Below the pieces are notes generated by a model, which was not told where the DNA came from, ran no database searches, and was given only the letters and a program-made list of their open reading frames with translations. A program made the translations under genes and the position numbers. A stretch of DNA of 51,930 nt from Actinomycetes bacterium (GTDB lineage Bacteria; Actinomycetota; Thermoleophilia; Gaiellales; Gaiellaceae), in contig JAPOVR010000093.1 in the NCBI GenBank assembly GCA_026708005.1, forward strand, positions 1 to 51,930, written 5' to 3'. Below, piece after piece: positions 44,648 through 51,930 of this stretch (its first letter is position 1; each line of letters opens with the position of its first letter).

Positions 44648-45613
44648 TCAGGCAGGATCGCGGGGCGAGCGCAGGCGCGGGGTTCGAGCTGAGCCGCCCT
44701 CGCCGGTGCACAGCTCGAGCGCGGCTCCGTGCAGGAGGTCCTGCACACTGACCTCGATCTCGTCCAGCCCCGCAAAGCGCAGCACCTCTTGCACGCACAG
44801 CGCGCCGGCTGCGATGACCGGGGCCCGATCTGGGTGAAGCCCCCGCAGGGTGCGCAGCTCGGCGGCGCTCGTGGCGGCGAGCCGGTCGACCTCGCTCTCG
44901 ACCCGTGAGAGCGAGAGTCGATGCCCCTCGACCGCCATCGTGTCGTCGGCATCGACCCTGAGGTCGATGGCTGCGAGCGTGGTGAGCGTGCCCGCGACGC
45001 CGACGGCACGCTGCGGCCGAGCCGCCGGCAGGTCCGTTCCCACAAGTGCACCGCGGATCACGGCGCCGGCCGCAGCGACTTCCTCAGGCAGCCGCGGGTC
45101 TGAGCGGAGGCAGCGCTCGGTCAGCCGAACCGAGCCGACCTCGATGCTCGCCTGGAAATCGACGGCCGCATCGGTGCCGACCGTGAGCTCGGTCGACCCT
45201 CCGCCGACATCGACGACGAGCGTCGACTCTCGGAAGCCCCGACCCATGCGAGCCCCGTGGAACGTCAGAAGAGCCTCCTCCCGGCCGCTAAGCAGGCGCG
45301 TCGCGATGCCGAACTCGCCGCCCAAGCGCTCGAGAAACTTGGGTCCGTTCGTCGCGTCTCGGACGGCGCTCGTGGCGACTGCCACCGACTTGCAGGCCCC
45401 GAGCTCGCGGGCTGTGGTGAGGTAGCCGTGCGCGCACGTCCTGACGCGCTCCATCGCCTGGTTCGTCAGCCGTCTCGTGGCGTCGACGCCCTCGCCGAGG
45501 CGCGTGATCGTGACGGCGTACGCAAGCTGGTGCAGGCTGCCCTTGCCGCGGGGCTCGGCGACCAGCAGGCGGGTCGAGTTCGTTCCGAGGTCGACGACCG
45601 CGACCCGGGTCAA
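44648..45613 (-). CDS. Ppx/GppA-family exopolyphosphatase/guanosine pentaphosphatase
   Basis: A 321-residue protein of the ASKHA fold. The first phosphate loop is VAVVDLGTNSTRLLVAE, followed by the TRLGEGVD, ATSAVRDATNG, SGREEALLTFHGA and second loop LVVDVGGGSTELTVG segments. It is a short form without the C-terminal HD domain, as is common in Actinobacteria. It hydrolyses polyphosphate or pppGpp; which one cannot be told. Its start overlaps the upstream small gene by 4 bases. Confidence 0.9.
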   Translation of the reverse strand: MTRVAVVDLGTNSTRLLVAEPRGKGSLHQLAYAVTITRLGEGVDATRRLTNQAMERVRTCAHGYLTTARELGACKSVAVATSAVRDATNGPKFLERLGGEFGIATRLLSGREEALLTFHGARMGRGFRESTLVVDVGGGSTELTVGTDAAVDFQASIEVGSVRLTERCLRSDPRLPEEVAAAGAVIRGALVGTDLPAARPQRAVGVAGTLTTLAAIDLRVDADDTMAVEGHRLSLSRVESEVDRLAATSAAELRTLRGLHPDRAPVIAAGALCVQEVLRFAGLDEIEVSVQDLLHGAALELCTGEGGSARTPRLRSPRDPA

Positions 45614-45942
45614 CGGCGCGTGACCGCGCGCCAGAAGCCGAGCGCGTCCCTCGCTTCACCGAGTGCCCAGGAGAGAACGCCCATCTTCGCGAGCGCATCG
45701 CGGAGCTCGGCGACGCGTCTCTCGGCGTCGGCGGCGCGGTCTGAGGCCTCCTGTGCCCGTGTATCCAGCGTCTCGAGCCGAACCACGAGCTCCTCCAGCG
45801 GCATGCCCACCGACTTCTCGAGAGCGTTAAACCGCCGCCATAGCCGCAGGCCATGCACGACGACGAACGCCGTCGTCGACACCGCCAGCACGAGGAACAC
45901 GCCGGCCGACGTTCCCACGAGAACCCACACCCACAGGGGCAT
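45610..45942 (-). CDS. Small membrane protein with coiled coil
   Basis: A 110-residue protein of unknown function. One N-terminal membrane segment (WVWVLVGTSAGVFLVLAVST, about residues 4-30) is followed by a charged helical stretch, about 45-90, with heptad-like pattern (LEELVVRLETLDTRAQEASD). This is the look of a small membrane-anchored coiled-coil protein. It is the first gene of a two-gene operon with the Ppx/GppA gene (ATGA overlap). Confidence 0.75.
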   Translation of the reverse strand: MPLWVWVLVGTSAGVFLVLAVSTTAFVVVHGLRLWRRFNALEKSVGMPLEELVVRLETLDTRAQEASDRAADAERRVAELRDALAKMGVLSWALGEARDALGFWRAVTRR

Positions 45943-46060
45943 CGAGCAAGCCTAGCTGTTGCCAGTCGAGAGGTTGTCGGCGGAGGGGGTTGCCGATCTG
46001 AGCCTGTTCAGCGGAGCCGATTGCAACCCTCCCCCGCGGCGTCCTCGCTGCTCGGCCCTT

Positions 46061-46080
46061 CGGCACGCCTAGGCGTGCCG
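46061..46080. other. Perfect 20-bp palindrome
   Basis: CGGCACGCCTAGGCGTGCCG is a perfect inverted repeat with no spacer. It lies 118 bases upstream of the small membrane protein gene. It could be an operator for a dimeric regulator or part of a transcript end, but no T-run follows. The preceding ACCCTCCCCCGCGG is reminiscent of the dispersed element. Confidence 0.6.
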
Positions 46081-46139
46081 GGGTGGCTTTAGCAGGTTGG
46101 GGGCGGGGCGCTGGTTGAGGTCGCCCGGACGAGGGGGCG

Positions 46140-47182
46140 CGATGAACGTGGGATCCTGCCGGCCGACACCGAAAGCCGAATGGACCCCTACGGGAGTCCT
46201 CCGGGACGCCGAAAGCCACATGATGCGCACATCATCGTGCTGGACGGACAGCCCCCATCGATCCTGGCCGTCCTCGCAAATTCACGCGGAAGCGGCTCCA
46301 TCGGGGCGTTCCCGGCTCGCCCCATGCGGAGATATAGATCGAGGACTATCGGGTCAGGCCCTCGACGTGGTCTGGGTGGGAAGGCCAGGGCTGGCGAGCC
46401 TCGAACGAGACCGGCAGCGTCTCGGTGATCTCGTAGCCGAGCCGATCGAGATGCTCCCGCAGCCACAATTCCCGCGACAGTCTCTGCAACTCCCACCGTA
46501 GTGCACACTGCCCCGGTGGCTCTTGTGCGATCCGGCATGGGGGGAGGGGGTCGGGATCACTGCCTGCGGTCGCACGGATCAGGGGGCCGATGAACGCGAG
46601 CTCCCGTTGGCTGACGCCATCGAGTGGCTTCAGGTTGCGTCGGTCATAACGGAAGGGGGCTTCAACCCAGACGCGGGCGTTCCCTGAGGCCGACAGCCAG
46701 GTGATATATGTGTGATCGTGGTGGACAGGTATCCCGTCGATCTCGACCGTCTCGTACTCGAGCATGTATTCATCAGGGAGGGGTGGTGTGGGGTATCTGC
46801 CCCGGTCGCCCACACAGAGACCAGCGGCTCCAGCTGCTCGTGCAAGGTCTACGGCGTGCGGACCTCGAACGCGTCCACCAACGTCCAGGTGATCTTGTAG
46901 CCGAGCCCGTCCAACACCCCTCCGTGTCAACGACCACTGGCCCGGCCCCGGCCGCATCTGCTTCCGGAAGTGCCGGTGTGGTGGTGCCCTCGGCCGCATT
47001 CCGGTTGGGGCCCGACGTAGTCGCGGTCTGCCGGGCTGGCGGCGGCCCCGGCCGCATTCACCTCGGGGGGCGGTCGCGCCGCCCTCGTCTGCCTCCTCGC
47101 CACACGCCGTCAGCGCAACCACCCCGAGCAGGAAAACAGCGGCGGCAAGCGCGGCAGAGCAGCGCACACCAATCCCCTGCAC
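46140..47182 (-). pseudogene. Tandem, decaying copies of an unknown lipoprotein domain
   Basis: 47182 to ~47080 encodes a lipoprotein signal (LAAAVFLLGVVALTACGEE). The following frames hold three related modules. Module 1 ends near 46850 with VLDGLGYKITWTLVDAFEVR and a stop. Module 2 (~46790-46346) is the fullest: PLPDEYMLEYETVEIDGIPV, HHDHTYITWLSASGNARVWV and the end LDRLGYEITETLPVSFEAR, similar to the end of module 1. Module 3 (~46345-46140) keeps VQHDDVRIMWLSASRR, clearly similar to module 2, but needs a frame change. The shared mark is H-D-x3-I-x-WLSAS. No named family is recognised. It looks like tandem duplication followed by decay. Confidence 0.6.
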
Positions 47183-47426
47183 CCACTGTAGCGACCATCC
47201 TCCGACCCTCCTGTGGCCCCCAAGCCGCAGGCAACGCGGCTCCCTGGTTACTGGCGCCTCAACTGGTCATGGCTACCCTTCCCTGTTTCTCCGGGAACAA
47301 GGTGTCCCGATGTCCCGGGCATCGGCCCGCTGCTGTTGTTCTCCATCCGCTGTTGGAGTGCTGGTCGCCGGCCTGGTTTGGCCGCGGCGGCAGATGTGGA
47401 GCAGCCGGGTGGTCGGCGCACGCAGG

Positions 47427-48394
47427 CTAGTCCCCTAAAACCAGGCCGGGTACGTCTTCGTCGGGCACGGCTGCTTCGAAAATCAGGGTCTGGCCGTCTT
47501 GCCGAATCTTCCCGACGGGTCCTTCGGTAGGCCAGTCTTTGGCTTGCTCGGTGGCTTGCTTGGCCTGGGCGGGCGTCTCGAAGTCGCTGTGGAAGTAGAT
47601 TGTGCTCGGTTCGCCCTTGTTCAGGAAACCTGCCCAACCGAATAACAACGGGAACGACGCCTCGGGCTGATCGCCCCAGGTTTCGGTGCCGGCGTCGACG
47701 CCGGCAGCAAGCAGGTCGAGCCGGTAGGCACCCAGGAAATCGATGCGCTCCATGTGGCGCTGCGTGCGACGAAGCAAGCCGGCCAAGGGCTCGTCAAGCT
47801 CTGCGCCGTTCAGGTGCCGGTCGATCATCTCCTCGAGCAGCGGGGCGCTTGTGGCCAACAAGAGCGTCTCGGCGTCGGGGGGCGGTAACAAAGAGATCGT
47901 CGTACCCGGGAATCACCCCGGGGAAGACGAACGGTTCCATGCCCCAGTAGGGGTCAAGCGCTCTCGAGGGGCCAGAGCCGCGATCCGTGTTCGTGCTCGA
48001 AGGCGCTTGCTGGAGCAGCCTTGGGAAGCGTTCGAAGTCACCCGAGACCGAAGTCACCCGAGACGACAGCGGCACCTGAACTTCCGTTCGCGAGTCCAAA
48101 CGCGGCGCTTGTGATCTCCACCGACGCCAACAGCTCCACGCTAAGCACACCAGCTGTTCTCTGAGCCAGTATCTCATGACCGTGCTCGATCTCTTCCTTC
48201 AGCGCGGGCCGCTGTCCTATCAAACCAGCCTCGACGAAGAAGACCGCGGTGCTGTCCACTGGCAGGCCGCGTACCACCGGCAGCGGATCGACCGACGAGG
48301 CTTCGGTGGCGGGCTGATCCCCACAGCCCACAAACCCAGCCGACGTCGCAACCACCAGGAGAACCACCAGTCCCCAAGCGACGCGGGGCTTCAC
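47427..48394 (-). pseudogene. Lipoprotein gene broken by a 16-bp duplication and a C-run indel
   Basis: Three frames join into one lipoprotein of about 320 residues. Part 1 (from GTG 48394) has a signal with VATSAGFVGCGDQP and continues to SGAAVVSGDFG. There the unit CGAAGTCACCCGAGAC is repeated exactly (48033-48048 and 48049-48064, plus strand); removing one unit restores the frame into part 2 (DFERFPRLLQQAPSS, ALDPYWGMEPFVFPG). Near 47876-47881 a run of six identical bases requires one deletion to enter part 3 (PDAETLLLATSAPLLEEMI, ending at 47427). The protein resembles DUF3352-type lipoproteins only in layout; function unknown. Confidence 0.68.
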
Positions 48395-48746
48395 CCACCC
48401 GATCTGTTCCCTCAAGACCGGCGTTCTCCCTTCACTCTGCCCGGTCGCAGCTACCAACCCAAGCACCAGCCAGACCTCTGCACCAGCGTACACGCGACGG
48501 CCGAGACCTCGAACGCGCGCATGGAACCCATCACTCCGCGACCCTATCGAGGCGACCTTTCTGCGGCCGCCGCGCCACGACGAGCGCGGCCGCCCCGGTC
48601 ATAGGCACCTGAAGCTGGTCGCGGCGGATCCCTTCCCGGTGCTCCGAGCACATGGTGCCCCAACGGCCCCGGCGTTGCACCGCTGCTCCCGTCTGCGTCC
48701 CCACGAGACCTCACCCGCACAGGGGCAGTGACCAAGCCTCACGCGG

Positions 48747-48752
48747 TATACT
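48747..48752 (+). promoter_or_regulatory. -10 box of tRNA-fMet
   Basis: TATACT lies 11 bases before the tRNA 5' end, a good position for a -10 element. No convincing -35 is seen at the usual distance. Confidence 0.5.
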
Positions 48753-48763
48753 CGTCGGAGCGA

Positions 48764-48837
48764 CGCGGGGTGGAGCAGTCAGGTAGCTCGCCGGGCTCAT
48801 AACCCGGAGGTCGCAGGTTCAAATCCTGCCCCCGCTA
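48764..48837 (+). tRNA. Initiator tRNA-Met (CAT)
   Basis: A 74-nt cloverleaf: acceptor GCGGGG/CCCCGC with an unpaired first position (C1 opposite T), D arm GAGC/GCTC, anticodon arm CCGGG-CTCATAA-CCCGG and T arm GCAGG/CCTGC with TTCAAAT. The unpaired 1-72 position and the three G:C pairs at the foot of the anticodon stem mark it as the initiator. CCA is not encoded. Confidence 0.96.
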
Positions 48838-48845
48838 CTTGGGAA

Positions 48846-48868
48846 ACTACTGCAAGTAGTGGGTTTTG
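48846..48868 (+). terminator. Rho-independent-like terminator after tRNA-fMet
   Basis: ACTACT and AGTAGT form a 6-bp stem with a GCA loop at 48846-48860, followed by GGGTTTTGG. It lies 8 bases after the tRNA. The stem is short and the T-run is only four, so it is a modest terminator. Confidence 0.65.
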
Positions 48869-48869
48869 G

Positions 48870-49648
48870 TGTTTGTTGGCTGGGGCGGGACCGGGGTTTT
48901 GTACCAAGTGCTGGTGGCGGGTCGGCCGGTTTTGGCGTCTTTGCGGGTTTCGCGGGGTGTTGGTTGGGGGCCGTGCGGCGACTTGGTGGCCGGGTTGGGG
49001 CGGTGGAGGCTCACCAGGGGCTGGTGGTTTCCTGCGGAGTAGGCGGCGGGGCGAGTTCTGACGGCAACGACAGGCCCGGCCCGGGGTTTCCCGGCGCTGC
49101 TCTTTCGCTGCTGGGGTGGGTGGTTGTCTCGGTGGTTGTGACGGCCGTGTTGTCTGGGATAGCGTGGTGGCTGTTTGGCGGGGTTGTGGTTGGTGGGGTG
49201 TTCGTGTGGCCGTTCGCGCTGGCGGCTGTTGCCTGGTGGCTGCGCCGGCGTAGCGCCCCCCCTTAAGCCCTTAGCTGTGGCCGCTCCCAGCTCTGGGGCC
49301 GACTGGGAAAACAGCTCTTGCCCCCGGCCGTCGCAACGCAACGGAACCCCGGGTCCATCCACTCTCCCCCCTGTTGAGTCGTCGGTGGCCGCGTCCTGTC
49401 GAGATCGACCCCACGGGACGCCTCGCACCGTGATCACACCGGCCAGGGGTTGCTCCGCTGCTGGCCCGGGTTTCTCGCGTGGGGGCCTGGCTGGTGCGGG
49501 TCCCGGTCTCGACGACCGGCCCTCAGCGCAAGCTAGGGTGGAGCAAGCGGGACAGGCCCGCGGCAGCGGCTCAGCTTAGCACCGCCAGCCCGGCTGGAAC
49601 AACCCAGGTGCCACAGGCGCACTGGCCGAGGCGCACTGGCCGGCCGTC
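48870..49648. other. Gene-poor stretch after tRNA-fMet
   Basis: I see no reliable gene. A plus-strand frame ends at 49266 with two hydrophobic stretches (LLGWVVVSVVVTAVLSGIAW and VWPFALAAVAWWLRRR) and could be the remains of a small membrane protein, but it has no family match, runs from inside the terminator and uses unusual T- and G-rich codons. The rest is GC-rich without features. Confidence 0.4.
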
Positions 49649-49902
49649 TCAACCCATCCGCCCGGCGACCGCTTCCACCAGCATCTCCTCCAACGCGGGA
49701 TCGGGCTGCGCGAAGAGGCTTCCGAAGGACACCAGCGCCACCACACGGTCGCTACGCACAAACACGAAGTCGACGAGCACGGGGGGGGCGCTGAAAACTC
49801 GCTCTCCGGGTCTTCGAACTGCATGCGCACGCCTACGCAGTGGACTCGTCACCGAAATCAGGGAACTCCTGCCGGACAGCAGTCGACACCGGCTCGACTA
49901 AC
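49649..49902 (-). pseudogene. C-terminal remnant of a secreted or lipoprotein gene, frame-broken
   Basis: Read on the minus strand, one frame gives LVEPVSTAVRQEFPDFGDES then a TAG; 20 bases on, another gives MQFEDPESEFSAPP up to a run of eight identical bases at 49782-49789; beyond it a third frame gives VLVDFVFVRSDRVVALVSFG and ends PALEEMLVEAVAGRMG. Together they read like the end of an extracytoplasmic protein. No start or signal peptide is visible upstream. Function unknown. Confidence 0.45.
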
Positions 49903-50989
49903 CCCCGACCGGGGTATTTCGTCACACCCTCCTAGGGCTGCCGGGTGAGGGGCGGGCGGGTAACCGGTCGTCGCTGAGCCAACCAGGCTCGGCCCGGTTG
50001 GTGAAACCTGGGACGGGTTGTCTTCGCACGGGTGCACGGGAGGCCCATAGGCAATCAAGCAGCCCGTGGAGTCTTGAGGCACATCGTCGGCCAAGGGATG
50101 TGTTGGGCCACCCCGGTCGTCAGGGCGTTTGCCGGGATGTGCCTCACCCCGCCACGGCCGGCAGCACCGAGGGCCGCTGCGGTGGGTTCGGGCCGCCAAC
50201 CAGACCGGGTGAACGCAGACGTGAGCTACGGGGGGACGAGGCGCATCCGGAGACAAGAGTGGCCGGTCAGCCACAGGCGGCCTCGCCCTGGGTTGCCCTG
50301 TCGGCGCCGCTGGGGACACTCCTGCCGCCAGACGCGACCCCCGCCTGCAGCTGGGCGCCCAGCCCCCAGACCTGGCGGCAGGGCAGCGACCCGCCGGCAG
50401 CTGTTCCGCGCCAAGTCGATAACCAGCCGCGCAACTCAGAGCTCTGAGGCGTCACTGCGGTAGTCCAGCGCACGAGCACGGTAGCGCCCGATAGAGCCGG
50501 CGCTGGCCCAACATCCGGCAGGCCCACACCGCCGGGACCGCCAAGACGCCCAGCCGCCTGCGTAACGGCTCCCCGCCGACACGTCCGGCCCACAATGTCC
50601 CCTCGGCCGCTTCTGCCAGAGGCCTGGTCGGCTGTGGGGCTCCTGCCGGCACGCGGTTCCGCCACTGTCCGTCTTGGCATAGCAAGAATCGATGAGGGGC
50701 CTCCAGTGGGCGCCCGGTCCTGCCCCTCCATCTGCCTGGTGCCGTTTGGTCTGGGCGATCCGCGCGCCCCCGCATCTGCTTGCGCCAACGTCTTTACGTC
50801 CATCCCCGCAACCCTGCTGCCCACGATTCCCGCTGCTGACTGTCCTTTGGCCAAGGCCGCTTCGGCCTTAGGCAGTTTGCTGGCGACCTGCCGCAGCGTG
50901 TCCGGGCCGCCCACCGCGCTTCCACTTGGCGCTATCCCGGGTGTTGACCGGCCTCGAGTGCGGTAGGTGGGCCAGAAGGGGGTGGCGGT
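49903..50989. other. Gene-poor stretch before the two-component gene
   Basis: Several open frames cross this kilobase on both strands, but none has a recognisable domain, a ribosome binding site or a neighbour that supports it. A minus-strand frame near 50900-50770 contains VASKLPKAEAALAKGQ and SAAGIVGSRVAGMDVKTLA, which has some protein-like helical character and may be another remnant. Confidence 0.4.
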
Positions 50990-51930
50990 TTAGGGGGTTG
51001 CGGGCTGTCTCTTCTGTCCTTGTGGGTCGCCATGGGGCATGCGGTAGCCGACGCGGTGTTCGGTGTGGATGTAGGTGGGGTTGTTGCTGTTGTCTTGGAG
51101 TTTGCGTCGGAGGCTGCTGATGGCGGTGCGCATGGGACGCAAGTCGTTGGCGTGTTCGTGGCCCCAGACCCGCAGTAGCAGGTGCTGGTAGGTCAGCACC
51201 CGCCCTGGGTTGGTTGGGAGCTCGACGAGGGTGCGGTACTCGATCGCGGTCAGCGGGACCGGGCGGCCGGCCAGGGTGACGCTGCGTTGGGTGTAGTCGA
51301 TTGTCAACTCACCCAGGGTGTAGGGCTCGGTGGGTTCGGGAGTTTCGCGTTTGCGCAGGGCGGCCCTGATCCGGGCTGCGAGCTCCGTTGGCGAGAACGG
51401 CTTGACGATGTAATCGTCGGCGCCGGCGTCGATCGCTTGGGCGATCGTCTGGTCTTGGCCGTAGGCGGACAGGAAGATGACCGGCACCTCCGCTGTGTCC
51501 TGGATCTTCTTCATCAGCTCGATCCCGTCTGTCCCGGGCAGCATCAGGTCGAGTAGCGCTAGCTGGGGCTTCTCCTTCAATATGAGACGAAGCGCCTCCT
51601 CGGGGTCGCCGGTCGCGATTGGCTGGTAGCCGGCCTCGGTGAGGGCGTCGCGGATGTACGGGAGCAGTTGGGGGTCGTCGTCGACTGCGAGCACACGAAC
51701 CCGCTCGGCCTCTGTCTTCGAGGAGCGGACGGGCCCGGCTGGAGAAACATGCCTACTGGCTTCTTCGGCGACGGAAACGGTGAAGGTGAACCGTGAGCCC
51801 CGGCCGGGCCCGTCGCTTTGGGCCCGGATCCGGCCGCCGTGGGCTTCGACGATGCCTTTGCGGATCGCGAGACCCCCTACGATCTGATCCACGAGAACGT
51901 CGGCTGCAAGCTGTTTTGGGGCGGCCTTGT
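50990..51930 (-). CDS. Histidine kinase/OmpR-type response regulator fusion, 5' end outside window
   Basis: The frame is open to the window edge. The first ~45 visible residues are the end of a histidine kinase ATPase domain: GGLAIRKGIVEAHGGRIRAQ and GSRFTFTVSV. After a linker comes a receiver domain: VRVLAVDDDPQLLPYIRDAL, phospho-Asp in LALLDLMLPGTDGIEL, VIFLSAYGQ and DDYIVKPFSP. A winged-helix OmpR domain ends the protein: LGELTIDYTQRSVTLAGRPV, TAIEYRTLV, RVWGHEHANDLR and HRVGYRMP. The G2 box is unusual: IVGGLAI replaces the common G-x-G-L-G-L-A-I. Kinase, receiver and DNA-binding output in one chain is not the usual two-protein form. The signal is unknown. Confidence 0.85.
   Translation of the reverse strand, partial: KAAPKQLAADVLVDQIVGGLAIRKGIVEAHGGRIRAQSDGPGRGSRFTFTVSVAEEASRHVSPAGPVRSSKTEAERVRVLAVDDDPQLLPYIRDALTEAGYQPIATGDPEEALRLILKEKPQLALLDLMLPGTDGIELMKKIQDTAEVPVIFLSAYGQDQTIAQAIDAGADDYIVKPFSPTELAARIRAALRKRETPEPTEPYTLGELTIDYTQRSVTLAGRPVPLTAIEYRTLVELPTNPGRVLTYQHLLLRVWGHEHANDLRPMRTAISSLRRKLQDNSNNPTYIHTEHRVGYRMPHGDPQGQKRQPATP

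Noticed and set aside
48859-49266. Small two-helix membrane protein on the plus strand
   Set aside because: It starts inside the tRNA-fMet terminator, has odd codon use and matches nothing I know, so I left it within the gene-poor stretch.
50267-50914. Minus-strand frame as a gene or transposase
   Set aside because: Only a short helical piece looks protein-like; the rest is arginine- and glycine-rich as in shadow frames, and there are no inverted repeats.

Overview
The window is very GC-rich DNA from a high-GC Gram-positive bacterium. The order mihF-gmk-rpoZ-coaBC directly after a pyrimidine cluster is typical of Actinobacteria (family knowledge). GTG starts, probable leaderless genes, a DtxR/IdeR-type operator and a bacterial FEA1-like lipoprotein suggest the class Thermoleophilia or a relative; that placement is inference. 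I saw no phage, CRISPR array, rRNA or intact insertion sequence.

Layout. 1-546: a poly-C end and a tandem GC-rich repeat. 547-4791 (-): fbpA and fbpB of a ferric-iron ABC importer and an overlapping membrane protein, preceded by two IdeR-like boxes. 4802-6475 (+): a flippase-like/GT2 fusion. 7326-11415: an FAD oxidoreductase and the importer ATPase (fbpC) on the minus strand, divergent from an FEA1-like lipoprotein. 11661-18659 (-): CDGSH protein, GAF protein, frameshifted thioesterase, phosphohexomutase, HIT hydrolase, a frame-broken SH3/Gmad2-like lipoprotein and CorA. 18948-25927: tRNA-Arg(CCG), a dgcA-dgcN pair for D-glutamate use, two fused-frame M29 aminopeptidases, RNase Z and an SDR sugar epimerase.

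26042-36040 (+) is a long pyrimidine/housekeeping run: a PyrR-type leader hairpin that covers the ribosome binding site, then pyrR-pyrB-pyrC-carA-carB-pyrK-pyrD with mostly 4-nt overlaps, then mihF-gmk-rpoZ. 36386-42319 holds coaBC, a MoxR ATPase, a DUF58 protein and a TgpA-like transglutaminase. An uncharacterised enolase-superfamily protein and a frameshifted DUF309-like gene follow. 44648-45942 (-) holds a Ppx/GppA phosphatase and a small membrane coiled-coil protein.

From about 46 kb to 51 kb the DNA is gene-poor and contains broken lipoprotein genes, one of them disrupted by an exact 16-bp tandem duplication, plus tRNA-fMet with a hairpin terminator. The window ends inside a histidine kinase/response regulator fusion.

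The most interesting signals are: a dispersed GC-rich intergenic element present in four copies (about 6.8, 14.7, 17.2 and 44.4 kb); the iron locus joining IdeR-like boxes, a split fbpABC importer and an FEA1-like lipoprotein; the PyrR leader that pairs with its own Shine-Dalgarno; the dgcA-dgcN-M29-M29 cluster; and the cluster of decaying lipoprotein genes. Several frameshifts lie in homopolymers, so assembly error must be separated from real gene decay.
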